From contig OX377204.1 in assembly GCA_947396885.1 (NCBI GenBank), positions 3,038,001-3,102,000 on the forward strand: a stretch of 64,000 nt of DNA, in the 5' to 3' direction. Position 1 is the stretch's first letter; the number at the start of each line of letters is the position of its first letter. The position numbers were made by a program, and so were the translations under genes. Source of the DNA: Heligmosomoides polygyrus polygyrus. Taxonomy: Eukaryota; Nematoda; Chromadorea; Rhabditida; Heligmosomidae. A model generated the notes under the pieces. The model was not told the DNA's origin and searched no databases. It saw nothing but the letters and a program-made list of their open reading frames with translations. Positions 21,176 to 32,335 of the stretch are shown here, piece by piece.

Positions 21176-21700
21176 TACAAGGCAGAAGCCTTAAGGAAAG
21201 GCTAAATGGCTAAGGGAAGAAGAGGGGCAGCTCGGCCAAGGAGCAGTCCTAGGAGAGAGAGGGGCCGATTGTACTCGCCTAAAACCCTTCTTTCGTAGCT
21301 GCTACCCACAGGAGGGGTTACGTTGGCCTCCGTGAGTGGTTGTGACGTGCTCTCGATCCTGGAGGGAGGAATGAAGGAGGTGTCGCCCCGAAGATGAGCG
21401 GTTCTGGTTCTACCTACAATAGATTGATTAAAATCAGTAAAAGAAGTAGTGGAAATGCAAGGAGTGGAGGTTATACATAAAAAGAAGAGAGCGAAGGAAG
21501 GAAGGGACTGAGGCAGAGGAATGAGACGTTCGAGCAGAGCACAGAGGTAGAAGGGTGCAGAATGGACAGGCGTACTGGAGAAAGCACTGGTAGCTGGCTG
21601 GGAATGAGGTCGTTCAAATTATGGGCGACCAGAAAAAAAGTATAGAGAACGATCACCAGAGGATCAAAGAAGGAAGTAATTCTGTTTCTTTTTAATTCAG

Positions 21701-21800
21701 GATCTCAAAAGGCGAGCAAGTACAACAAATACGCCAGCTACAAGCAAACCAGCAAGGCGTGCCCAGTGAAGTAAGCAAAGAAAAACCTTGCAGAAAATGA
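21701..21800 (+). CDS. Candidate last exon of the membrane-protein gene
   Basis: A good acceptor (tttttaattcag) precedes an exon ending in TGA at 21798-21800. In the phase left by the exon ending at 15664 it reads 'ISKGEQVQQIRQLQANQQGV' and ends 'KEKPCRK'. All three frames are open for at least 70 bases, so the phase is not proven and another exon may lie between. An extra small exon at 18548-18575 (cag...gtaagg) would change the phase. Confidence 0.35.
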
Positions 21801-22194
21801 AAGACATAGCAAAACCAAATGTTACTCGTTGATTTAATATCATTTTTATCATTGATTAATTATTGTTGAAGAATAAAATTGTAAGTGATGTGGTGCGCTT
21901 CCCAGACCGGTGAGGCAACGAATCAACTGCTTATTCTTTCCGCATTAAAGGAAAGAACATTTTAGCGTTCACTTCCAAGTTCGCCACCGTCACCATTGGA
22001 CCACCGGTGACTGCGCGATGTAATACTCACAGCAGGCTATGAACCTTCCGTTAAGCATGAACCTCGCAAAATCGTGACTGCAGTGATTCGCACACAACCA
22101 GTGGAATACATGCCCCACGAATGCCCCCGCCCAAACTAGGATACATAGACCCGGAACGACCGCCAAGTTCTGTAGGAAAAAAGCTCGCCGCAGG

Positions 22195-22332
22195 AAGGAC
22201 CGAACTCATCAACGATTAAACCAGCGTGTGGGGTAGACATACCCACGACGAAGCACCTCTACCTCTTATCTCTACCCCTTATAACCCGCACACCCAACGG
22301 TTTAAATGTTGATGAATACGGCGCTTGATCTG
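22195..22332. mobile_element. 'TTCATCAACGA'-type MITE
   Basis: Ends 'gaactcatcaacgattaaac' and 'gtttaaatgttgatgaatac'. Inner 'gcgtgtggggtaga' is mirrored by 'cccgcacaccc'. About 138 bp. Confidence 0.6.
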
Positions 22333-22439
22333 ACATTTCGCAACGGAGTCGGGGAATCTTATCCCTCCTACTCTGTTAAAGGTATTGCTTCGCTTGAAGA
22401 GGAAAAAGTTACCGATATCAATCTATGCCTTTGAGAATT

Positions 22440-22600
22440 TGAAATAAAATAACTATACCATTTTCACCTCGAATTGGACACTTCTCACACCAAATTGGTC
22501 ACTTCTCAAAAGGCATTGGACACTTTTGAAATCAAATTGGACAGACTTACGTCAAACACTCTGGATTGGACACTCTTATAAGCTGGCCCACGAACTTACT
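22440..22600. repeat. Family X fragment
   Basis: 'ttcacctcgaattggacact', 'tctcacaccaaattggtcac' and 'tgaaatcaaattggacagac' are family X terminal words. Confidence 0.6.
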
Positions 22601-22734
22601 TACTTTGATACTTTGATGGTCCTTTCGTCGGTTGGAGGCCTTCTCAGCGGGGACCACAACTCTTCCAGGCCGCTCGATCTCTGGCTGCTTGCATCCAGTG
22701 CGGCAGACTCCGCTCTCTGAAAGATCTTCTCAGA

Positions 22735-23168
22735 CATTCGCGCACCACTAACCGGCGCACGAAGTCGCCAGTGACCGAGTGACAGCTCGAATACAAACCC
22801 TCATGTGTGGCTTTCGTGCAGCAGCGTGGAGTCAGAACGCAGCACAATAGCTTCTAGAGCGCTATTGTGCTGCAAATTGAACGGCGCAGGCTTGCAGCAG
22901 TGGTGCGATTGTGTTGCAAGGGGAGGTCTCCTCCTATCCCCAATTGGGGATAAGGAGGTAGGGACTTGCAGCAGTGGTGCTATTGTGCTGCAAGGGGAGC
23001 TCTTGCAGAGAGGGCTGTGGCGGGCGGCGGGCAATGCCTTAGGAATAGGAGGGTCCCGTGCATAAGGGGACGCGGCCCTGTCGTGATAAGGCCGCTTCCC
23101 CTTCTGCGCGGGACCCTCCTATCCCTAAGGCATTGCCCGCCGCCCGCCACAGCCCTCTCTGCAGGGGA
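22735..23168. mobile_element. Foldback element with 'tgcagcacaatagc' repeats
   Basis: A left segment 'cagacattcgcgcaccacta' is the inverse of the segment ending at 28018. The motif 'gcagcacaatagc' and its inverse recur five times. A long palindrome at 22985-23165 has arms 'gcagagagggctgtggcggg' and 'cccgccacagccctctctgc'. Confidence 0.65.
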
Positions 23169-23319
23169 CTTATTTCCCCCTTCTGAAAAATCAATAAACA
23201 CTAAAATCAATAAGCATTTACTTCAGTTTTCAACATTTACAACGAACATCATGTGAACATTTAGAAAGAGCAGTTTCTTGAAGAAAATCGAAGAGCAGCA
23301 ATAACAGTACAGGAACTTC

Positions 23320-23655
23320 TCAACAAAAGTTCTAACTTGACAACCGGGAGTTCAGAAATTGAGCAGACTTCACAAAAATAATTCACTACATTAACTTCAC
23401 ACCAAAAGTTGTAACTTCACAAGCGGAAGTTTACAAATCGACAAGACTTCACAAAAAATACTTCTGAAGCGAAATCTTTCTCACAAATTCAGGAAACTTC
23501 GAAGTGCACATGGGAGAGAATCTCTGAAGTCTGAAATCTTTCTCACAAATTCGGGAAACTTCAAGGTTCTCATGGGAGACAATCTCTCACGTCTGAAATG
23601 TTTCTCATAGATTCGGGAAAGTTCAAGGTTCTTATGGGAGACTTCAGAGATTCAT
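23320..23655. repeat. Two adjoining short tandem arrays
   Basis: Near 23325-23465 a unit of about 75 bp ('caaaagttctaacttgacaa...gacttcacaaaaata') occurs twice. From 23466-23650 a unit of about 67 bp ('gaaatctttctcacaaattc...catgggaga') occurs three times. Units differ at several positions. Confidence 0.7.
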
Positions 23656-23694
23656 AAAACTACACAGGAATAAAACACTATTTTCATACAAAAA

Positions 23695-24548
23695 TCAATC
23701 ATTAGCGTTCCTGCTCTTCTTCTTCTGAAAAATTAAATAATAAGATGCGTGAGTGTATATAGTATGCAGATATATTTAGCTTATAGTGTAGTAAGTGAAA
23801 AGATCACTTACGGGAACAAGCGCATTGCCTTTCTTAACGTACTGGCGCACGTTGTTCCTGAAAGTGCAGTAATTTAAGTAGTTTACGAGGTGTGAGTGTG
23901 AACTTTTGATATGACAAGTTGAGACCTACAGAGCCCTTCCCCGCGCAGATTTCAGTGCACTGGTCCACGCATCCCGTGTGCCCTGGCTTTCGAGGAGCTT
24001 AGCTGCTCTACTTTCATTTGTTGAGCCGAGATCCAACCAGAATCTGTAATTCGGTTTTCTGCGGCGAAGACACAGTGAATTACTAATTAATTAACTAATT
24101 TTTGACCAGTCGAATTATACTTACTGAGTAGGTTGGGCCGCCAACTCATCAGGCATTCGGTCGAGCTCAGGCTGCCCCATTTTAAGGCCGTCCAAGAAAC
24201 ACTCTTAATATTATCAGTTGAAATCGACTGGTCTGTTTTCTACGAACGCAGTAGGCTTACTAATTAGTGTGTCTCTTATATTGGCGGGCAAATCCATCTT
24301 CCTCGGATCTTTAGCGTGCTTTCCCGACACGCGGACCGCGTATTTCTTGACCTCTTCGACAGGGTCGCAAGCCTATAAAAGTGTCAAACCAGGATTCGCA
24401 GTGCGAAAGCAGGTAAAGATGCTTTGTGAAAATCACTTACTGTGGCGAAATACATGCGTGCGAAATCTGTGCAGTGTGTCACGTGATCACGTTTGTCGGC
24501 TCTCGCGGGTATTTTCCAGTGAGTCATCAAGGATTTCAAGCCGTTTTC
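23695..24548 (-). CDS. C-terminal six exons of an unrecognised protein
   Basis: Exons 24548-24441, 24372-24261, 24203-24125, 24043-23930, 23857-23812 and 23724-23695 all have AG acceptors and GT donors (four are gtaag). Phases 0, 1, 2, 2, 0 match and the sum is 489 nt: 162 residues and a TGA. The protein contains 'LKSLMTHWKIPARADKRDHV', 'ACDPVEEVKKYAVRVSGKHA', 'GLKMGQPELDRMPDELAAQP', 'FWLDLGSTNESRAAKLLESQ' and a basic end 'KKKSRNAND'. It is charged, soluble and has no membrane segment. I do not recognise it. The coding text just upstream (24600-25830) looks transposase-like, so this may be the tail of a transposon-derived gene. Confidence 0.6.
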
Positions 24549-24599
24549 CTACAATTTGTGTAATTTGTGAACGTTGCTCTCACGAGACGGAAGGGAACG

Positions 24600-25830
24600 C
24601 ACAAGAAGAACCACCTTGAAGGTAGGGCTCGCGGCAATGGTCCATCTTTTCGTCAAATTTAAATGAGAGAGCACCGTGTCGTCGGGAAGCTTTAAACGAA
24701 GCGTCTCGGAGGATGCTGGCATGCGTTCGCTTGTTCCATATCGACGGCGTCGTTATACACCAGGAGACAGAACGTCCCATGCGCTCTCCTTTGGCTATGC
24801 AAAGGTGACAGCCCTGGTCCGACAGCCAGCGAGGACATTTGTAAATAGTCCGCATACCCTAGGGTGGAGAAGTTATACCTACCCTACTTTGCTATAGATG
24901 CAAATGGCGACCTACAGCGAAATCGATAACTCCATTTAAAATCTGAGGGTAGCACGTCCACACAGTTCGTGTCGAATCTTGGACTCTGACACCACCCTCC
25001 TTCAGGGTGCGGAGTTCCTCCTTCAGTCTAAAAATCGTTCCATGTAAGCCTCCTTAATACTTACGAATGCAACAGGGTGGACAATACCGAGAGAATAAAC
25101 TGCGCAGAAGCTCCTCCGTCGGGGTTTTTCTCAAGAAAGTTATCGCAGGCAATATCATGTTCTCGGGGTCGTTCTTCATGTTAAACGGGAGCCCCTCCAA
25201 ACGGATATATATTGGCCATGCTTGAGATCTGCAACCGAAGCCAAATCAAGAAGTTTGAGTTCTCCGCTGTAGTGGCAATGCCAAACCTCGTCAGCTTATT
25301 GAACAGAACACCGTCGAAATTCATAGTGAGAACAACTCGTATTTTCTTGGACGCAAACTCTCCGTCAGATTCGATGTCCCTTTCATAAGCCGGAAAGTCG
25401 GAGACATTGTGACGTACAGAGCCGGTAGAACGCTAGAAGGGATGTCATTGTTTAGGAAGTCCCTTTACTAACGTGAATATCTAACTTACGTACATTGTGA
25501 ATTCTGCGATGAACTGAGATGAGACTGTCTATAACCCGCTTCAGTATGATATCAAATTGTGGAGCTATACTTATACTGTGCACGCTAATTCGCTTGAGGT
25601 CCTGCGCTCTCTTGGGAGTTACTCTGAAAGCGATGGTGCAGAAACTAACGCATCGTGAATTCACCAAAACAATGAATACCCTCTAAGCCGACACTCCTCG
25701 TGGGAGCAGAACGCTCTGTGATTTGCCAGAAGTCTATCACACAGACAACAGAAGTAGGATTTCTGGTAATCGTACGCTCGCCAGATATCGTCGCACAGTT
25801 TCTTAGACTCGGCCCACACCTCAACTATTG
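24600..25830 (-). pseudogene. Partly broken coding sequence, perhaps transposon-derived
   Basis: Protein-like minus-strand stretches occur in this order: a Cys/His-rich 'YFCCLCDRLL' with 'HEECRLRG' near 25790-25690; 'KKIRVVLTMNFDGVLFNKLT' near 25370-25270; 'GLPFNMKNDPENMILPA' and 'RKTPTEELLRSLFSRYCPPC' near 25200-25070; and 'DDTVLSFKFDEKMDHCREPY' near 24680-24620. Frame changes (for example TAA near 25180 unless spliced) separate them. The zinc-ligand-like start and the 'NFDGV' block resemble repeated transposase-like proteins of metazoans, from memory and unproven. The end of the last block does not join the exon at 24548 in phase, which argues for decay or a missed exon. Confidence 0.4.
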
Positions 25831-26039
25831 CTAATTAAATTTTCTTGTGTTAAATTTCTTTTTATCCTTCCAGCAGAATTTTTTTATCCTTCCAGCAGAA
25901 TCCCAGTGTAGGGGTGGAAAAACAAAACGAAAAACGAAGAAAACACTATTGAATCAAATAGTACTTAAATTAGGCGTAGAGTACGGTGTCATGAGGCAGC
26001 TGTGTGCAGTGGCACATTACACACCCTAATTTACGCGCA

Positions 26040-26540
26040 CCGACAGCCGGCTTTATAAATAAGGCCTTGAATAAGCGACGCGCTCAAAATACGGAATCGC
26101 ATCGCACATAGACCAACAACAACAACAATGTTATGTTGGTCTGTGTACCATTCACGAGCGAGCCGTACAAGAGCGACGTCGACTCGAAACCGGTCAATTC
26201 AGAATTTCTTCTAGCATATGTACAGATCTGATAGAAGAATAATGCATGGCGCATACGTGGTATGCGCTACGCATTATTCTTCTACGTGAGGCAATCTGCC
26301 ATGAAGGTAGTTTGAAGGGCTATTTGGTCTAAACAATGGCATGAGGTGCCCAGACAATCGATAAGACAGTCTACACAATGCAGTAAGACAGTGTAATTCG
26401 CGGAACCATTTCAAGAGACTGCAAAGGACACAGCTGAACGCCTTCCATCGAAATTGCTAATAGTGTTCTTGAAGGGCTAATTTTATTTGCTGGGAGTTTC
26501 GAAGCTGCAGCGTTCCCTGGGAAAACCTAGGACAAATGGT
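26040..26540. other. No gene; one short palindrome
   Basis: 'agaagaataatgcatggcgc' at 26228 and 'gcgctacgcattattcttct' at 26264 form a hairpin. Nothing else recognised. Confidence 0.4.
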
Positions 26541-26547
26541 GCAATCC

Positions 26548-27045
26548 CTTTCGGGGGGGGGGGCTAGTCCATTATGAATTGTTAATGGTAGCTACGCATC
26601 AACACATACAATGCACCACAATATATAAATAATATATATGCTTACCTTACAAATTGCTATCCTTCTAATACAAGAATCGGTTTTCTAAATTGCTATTCTA
26701 GTTGGGGGGGGGGAGGGAGTAATGAAACACAGTAAATTGACCAGAAACCTGGAACAATTACAATACTATAAAGCTGCGAAAATTCATTAATGCAACGTTA
26801 TTACCTTAACCAATTAGTGGGTAGCGTTTTGCGATCTATTTCCAAAGCAAATAGAGTTTTGGATCACTACCGTAGCCTACCAGTAGTTCCGTAGTAAAAC
26901 TTTTTAATATTTCAGCGTAATGCTCGGGCATTTCAAAGGGAGGGTACAGGTAAGTCAAGGCATTCATATGTTATGTTGTGTGTTGTATGTATTGATGCGT
27001 AGCTACCGTTAACAGTTCATAATGGAGTGCCCCCCCCCCCCGACA
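26548..27045. mobile_element. Foldback element with oligo-G/oligo-C termini
   Basis: Left end is G(11) then 'ctagtccattatgaattgtt' and 'aatggtagctacgcatcaac'. Right end mirrors it: 'gttgtatgtattgatgcgta', 'gctaccgttaacagttcata' then 'atggagtg' and C(12). About 495 bp. Another G(10) run lies inside at 26705. Confidence 0.7.
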
Positions 27046-27054
27046 GGGAAATAC

Positions 27055-27600
27055 AACGAATGTATACATGCAACGAATGTAAGTGCACTCGCCGCCGCAG
27101 GCCACGGCAGGCCATGTTCACCCCCCCCCGGGCCGGATTTGCAGCCAAATGCTACTGTAATACTTCCACATCACTCTGGACCCGAACGGAAAAACGAAAA
27201 GAAACCACGAGACCGCTGACGCGGAGGAGAGGACAGATTTCGGCAGGGAAGGGACTCCAGGGTGTGCCTCCACTGACGCGTCCGTGTTAAAATTGCTTGC
27301 ACCCTGGAGTTTCTTCCCTTCCCCAACCGGAAGCATATCACACACGGATATGTATTCGAAACAATGATATAAGACGTTTACATTCGCTGCATGTACATGC
27401 AGCGAATGTAAATGCACTCGCCGCCGCAGGCCACGGCAGGCCATGTTCACCCCCCCCCCGGCCCGATTTGCAGCCAAATGCTTCTGTAATACTTCCATGT
27501 CACTCTGGACCCTCAACTCGACCGAATCTGTCCCCAAATCCTCTAGAGAAAGAGCAGGCACACCGACGGAAAAACGAAAAGTAACCACGATACCGCGCTG
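27055..27600 (+). repeat. Tandem duplication of about 330 bp
   Basis: 'gcactcgccgccgcaggcca' then 'cggcaggccatgttcacccc' occurs at 27085 and at 27413. Downstream 'tttgcagccaaatgct' and 'taatacttcca' repeat in step. The C-run (10-11) differs in length between units. Open frames here restate the duplication. Confidence 0.7.
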
Positions 27601-27724
27601 ACCGGCGGGGAACTACAAATGGCGGTTCGAAATCCTGCCGCGCACGCGCCGGCGCGCGACTGCGCACACACGCGCATTGGAGCGCAGTTGTCACTGGAAA
27701 ACTGCACCACTACTCCAACACTAA

Positions 27725-28022
27725 TGGGGCACCACTGCCGGCGCACAAAGGCACCACTAACGACCCGAGAGAGAATTTGCAGCACAATAGCGCACCGTGC
27801 TGCAACGCGATCGATGCGCTTTGCAGCACAATAGCATCACTGCTGCACGCTCCGCAGCAGTGGTGCTACAGAGTGCATCACTATTCCACCATGCTTGGCG
27901 CTTACTGCACAATAGCGTCACTGCTGCACGATGCAGCACGTGGTGCTATTGTGCAGCAAGGCCTCCTTAGGGCCGTTAGTGGTGCTATTGGTTATGCTTT
28001 AGTGGTGCGCGAATGTCTGAGT
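27725..28022. mobile_element. Foldback with 'tgcagcacaatagc' repeats
   Basis: 'gcaccactaacgacc' at 27750 is mirrored by 'gggccgttagtggtgc' at 27972. 'tttgcagcacaatagc' and its inverse occur at least five times. It shares both the inner words and the end 'gtggtgcgcgaatgtctga' with the element at 22735. Confidence 0.6.
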
Positions 28023-29260
28023 TGAGAATGAGTCTGCCCATCGCGTTGGCGGTCGTCCCAGTGGTCTCTTATGGTCTCTCGGGAGCCATTCTGTGACACG
28101 GAGACTCCATCTATCGTCCTTTCGTCGAAGCAGGTGTCCGGCCCAGCGATATTTGGACTTCTTCATGCACTGCACCGGGTCTGCTAATTGCGACTTCTCC
28201 CGTAGCTCCGAGCTTCGTAGACCTTCTTGCCATTGCTGACGAAGGCTTGTCCTTAGAAGACATCTCTCTAGTGCACGATGCGTGCTTTGCATCGCTCTGG
28301 CGATTGTCTTGTTGTCGGGCCAGGTTTCCGTTGCGTAACACATCGCAGGTAGCGCAGAGGCGTTGAATATCGAGGCGCTGAGGCCGGCATCCTTGACCTG
28401 ATCGGTGACTTCGCGAATCGAAATGAAGGCTGCCCATGCTGCGCGTCTCCTGCGGGCGATTTCAGGAGCGAGGTCGTTATCCATGTTCAGCTCTCTTCCC
28501 AGATAGACGTAGGAGTCGACCTGTTGTGGAGCGACTCCATTTAACCTTACGAGTCTCGTGTCACACCACTGGTTGACCATAAACTGCGTTTAGGACATTT
28601 TCATGTCCAATCCAATCTTCATACCTGCCACATTGAGCTCGTTCAGCATTTCCTCGACTTCTGCCGTGCTGGTAGAGATCAGAACAATATCGTCGACGAA
28701 GCGAAGGTTGCTGATCCGTTTACCGTCGACAAGGTAGCCTTTGTCGTCCCAGTCAAGTCTTTCATGGCATCCTGGAGTACCGCTGTGAATAGCTTGGGAG
28801 AAATCGTGTCTCTCTGCCGTACTCCTTTCCCGATAGGAATCTTAAGCTTTCGATCGAACAGCTGGATGGTAGCCGATGTGTTCGAGAAGCATTCGTCGAG
28901 AAGTCGGATGTAGGGCGATGGTATACCAGCGTGCACAAGTGCGTTCAAAACGGCGTTGATTTCCACAGAGTCGAACGCTTTCCGGTAATCCACGAAGACA
29001 AGTACAAGTGGGAGGTGGTATTCGCGGCTCCTCTCCATGAGCTGTGAGACAGTCTGAATATGGTCCATGCAGGAGAAATCCTTGTGAAACCCTGATTGCT
29101 CCACTGGCTGATATTCATCCAAGCAACGCTCCATGCGGTTAAGCAGTATCTTGGTGAAGATCTTGTACACAACCGAGAGAAGACTGATGGATCGATATGT
29201 AGTTGTTGATATCCTCCTGTTGACCTTTTTTGAAGATTAAAACTAGCCCACGAACTTTGA
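28023..29260 (-). mobile_element. RTE-type retrotransposon, 5'-truncated
   Basis: The reverse transcriptase starts near 29255 with 'VLIFKKG' and 'DINNYIS', continues through 'VFVDYRKAFDSVEINAVLNA' (catalytic motif A) and 'IGKGVRQRDTISPKLF' (motif B). It needs one frame change to reach 'LRFVDDIVLI' near 28700, the motif C with FVDD. The C-terminal domain (28580-27999) carries '[20 protein letters not shown]' and 'RWAGHLLRRKDDRWSLRV'. The endonuclease and about half of the ORF are missing. Motif C is intact, unlike the copy at 40952, but frame breaks near 28740 and 28610 make it inactive. Confidence 0.85.
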
Positions 29261-30008
29261 AATGAAAATGAACGTCTTCCAAATCGAGACACTTCTTGCA
29301 GGTTAAACCACAGACCATCTTCAAGATGGTTAGAGTACTTTTTTTGTTCAAGGAAAGCTCGTATCAACTTTTTCGAAATTTTCTTTATTAAAGCTGTCGA
29401 ACGAGTGAAATAATTTCATAACATTTCTGTTTTTGAGAAAAAAATATTTTGTGTTATGGAACAAGAAGGCCGTAATCATGCCCTGCATGAGAAGCCGGAT
29501 CGCGCCATGCACTCAAAAAGTTTAACGCAACGTTTATTTGATTGGTTAGCGTAAATACTGCTTATATACAGCAAGAAAGTTAGGATATGTGTGTGTTTTT
29601 TACAACTGTCAGTGTTGGGTGTGAAACAGCATGCAAACAGAAATTTTGCTATCAATCGAATGAAAAAAGTTTCGGACGGAGGAATGGCATAATCTCTGTT
29701 CTGGCAATGTAGAATGGCCGCCTTCCTATTCTTCAAAGCAAGCTTCAATTCAATGTTTTCCTCAAAAAATAAAATTTCTATAAAATTTCAAACTATGCGC
29801 TCTCTTATTGGGAAGTAAACTAAATGTTCAAGGGAGTTTCCTTGAACAAAAAGTTATTCTAACGATCTTGAAGCCTTTAATTGAACCTGTAAGAAGCTCG
29901 TTTCAATTTGGAGTACGTTCAATTTGATCTCAAAGTTCATAGGCCAACTTAGAAAAGTGTCCAACTTGATTTTAAAAGTGTCCAGTTCGACGTAAAAATG
30001 GCATATAG
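29226..30008. repeat. AT-rich family X, near-complete copy
   Basis: From 'tcgagacacttcttgcaggt' through 'gattggttagcgtaaatact' to 'tgtccagttcgacgtaaaaa' and 'tggcatataggg'. The right end shows the family terminus (inverse of 'ccattttcacgtcgaattgg'). Confidence 0.6.
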
Positions 30009-30594
30009 GGCCTCGTTTTTAGTTCTACTCCTCTGTCGAGATCTGACAGCATCGTTAGGAATTAAGGAGCAATCGAGATGAAGCATCTATTAGGTTGATC
30101 GAAAAGCCTTGCAACACTTTACGCTACTGCCTGATCGTTAAAGCTCACACAGTATTGATCTTGTGTGGTGACGTCACAGCGCATTCTCGAAGCTTCCTCA
30201 AGCATAATATAATGCCTCGTCGAGTACAAATACAGCAACAATGTCAACGATAAGCAGCAGCATCCGACATCCTATAGTCTACTACGAATTTCTGCGAGGC
30301 CATTCCGCAAGGACTGCAGCCTCCAACATCTGCGCTGCATTCAAGGAGGAAGTCGTTCACTATTCCACAGAGGTCCGTTGGTTGTCAGCGCTTCAAGGCT
30401 GAAGACATCTTCCGGACGCCCCTCTGTTGTGGAAGAAGACATCTTGAAGCCTTCAAGGTGAATATACTTGAGATTTATGGAGAAATAATATCAAACCTCA
30501 ATGGTTTGTTTCGCCACCTCCCTTCAGACAAACCGTTTTTATTATAACACCTCCTCGGTGGCTCATCAGTGAAGAAGGAAGTGTTATAATTTTA

Positions 30595-30645
30595 TTATTA
30601 TATTTTTAGTTTTTAGATTTTTATTTTTTAATTTTAATTATTATA

Positions 30646-30683
<38 letters not shown>

Positions 30684-30765
30684 CTATATTTTTATTTTAT
30701 TTTATTTTGTATTGTTTTGTTTTTATTTGTTTATATTACTTTGTTTTATTTTTAAATACGCATTT
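30595..30765. repeat. AT-rich simple repeat
   Basis: Thirteen or more tandem 'att' units near 30650-30680 followed by 'tttta' runs. Confidence 0.8.
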
Positions 30766-31202
30766 TTTAAATATTTGTTGCCAATATTAGAAATGATTAA
30801 TGTTACTTAACTTACGTACACATCCTTGTGCCAACCGGCTATGGAGGTTTTCCTATATAAATTAACCATACCGTGATCTGTTATACGGTATGGATATGTA
30901 TTATGATATGTGTTATCATTACGGTATTCATTTCATTCCTCAATTCTTGGTACATTGGCACACTACGTAGTAATTTAATTAGATCAGCATTATCCATCAT
31001 TTCACAATTATATCAACTAATGTCACTGCTTCTACATTCCTTTCATCGGCACATCAAGATCTACTCTTATATATGGATGTATGCATTAGCAAAGTAAATT
31101 TAAGCAAAAACTTCCAACTATACGAGTGTTCCCTCTAAGTTCATTGCTTTATTATAGTTGTCCAACAAGCCATATTTATATAATATGTCTGTTTTTGTAC
31201 AA

Positions 31203-32335
31203 TCATTTTCTTATGTTTGTGGCGTAGAATTCTGTGTTAAATCCATTATGGGTAAGTATTGTGTGAGGTTCTCGTATGTTACTACAAAAATATTGAAATG
31301 TTGAGGAGACATTAGCTATTCTAAGTGTTTCTGTGTAAATGACATTGCTTTTAATTCTGACTGAAATCTGTGAGTCTGCGTGTGGAAGTCTATTTACTTT
31401 AAAGTGGAAAGAATCTGTTTTGTTATATAAGTTGCTTTCAATTTTGTTATTCACTACTTCTAGACTTATGCCTAAATATTAGGTTGTAACGAATTAAATG
31501 GCACTGGCTCGCGCCATTTTTTGGCGCGTCTTTACGCGTTTGATCAAGAACAAACCGTAACGTGTGGCATATCATTTAGAAGCGCAAACTTTGCTCTACC
31601 GGCGAGTACCAAATTTTCTATGTAAAAGTGGGAAAACTTTAGAGTTTTATTGACTTTTTTGCAGATGGACAAAAGGGTAATCCGAGGCATTTACTTGTCT
31701 GAATTCAAGCTGGGCACTACAGCTAAGGAGGCGGACGAGAAGATCAACGCCGCATTCGGTCAAGGATATTCCACAATTCGGACGGCGTATCGTTGGTATC
31801 AGAAGTTCCGGAATGGAGATGAGAGCTTGGAAGGACATGAAGGTCGTGGGAGGCATAGTGATGTTGATGAGGACAAGCTGAGAGATGTGGTAGAGGAGGA
31901 TCCACACAAAGGTAAAGCCGAGATATTAACTGTTTAAATTTACAGTGGTTCAGTGCCATTTATTTCGTTACAACCTAATAGTTGCATTTGTGTTCACGGC
32001 CGTGTGTCTTTTTTATTTCCAGTGTGTTTTTGTAAACCAACGTAAGTATGTTATCAACGTAAGCTTCTGTATGTTGTGAACAATAAGTATGTCGTCCATA
32101 TATCTAAACGGCTTAAATAACTGACCTATACTTAATATTGCGCTTTTAGAATACTCAAATTCAAACATTGACATTGTTAAATCTGCGAGCAGGGGGCTTA
32201 AGTTACCACCTTGAGGAACTCCTTTTTTATTTTGTTTAAAAATTATACTAGCGAAAACACAATAACTATTTCTTAGTAAATAGTCTATAAAGTACAACAG
32301 ATCTGTTGCGTTGTAATATCTAGTTGTTGTCTATG
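31203..32335 (-). mobile_element. Penelope-like element remnant (reverse transcriptase)
   Basis: At 32297-32013 the minus frame reads 'FKQNKKGVPQGGNLSPLLAD' and 'FKPFRYMDDILIVHN'. G-x-PQGG-xLSP followed by YMDD is the Penelope-type layout of motifs B and C. After a mariner insertion (31481-31980) the frame resumes at 31454 with 'YNKTDSFHFKVNRLPHADSQ', resembling the region after the palm ('...F...VYRKPTHTD'). No GIY-YIG endonuclease or terminal repeat was seen next to it. It lies inside the mariner that begins at 30091. Confidence 0.65.
31481..31980 (+). mobile_element. Small mariner-derived element
   Basis: Ends 'ttaggttgtaacgaattaaa' and 'atttatttcgttacaaccta' are inverted repeats bounded by TA. 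The 500-bp body keeps only the transposase N-terminus (31665-31937): 'YLSEFKLGTTAKEADEKINA', 'YSTIRTAYRWYQKFRNGDES' and then a truncated end. It is a deletion derivative that could only move with help from another transposase. Confidence 0.8.

Noticed and set aside
23320..23655. CRISPR-like array
   Set aside because: Units are adjoining and diverged without unique spacers, and the genome is eukaryotic.
27118..27588. 156-codon minus frame
   Set aside because: It spans both units of a tandem duplication and an oligo-G run, with no recognisable protein features.
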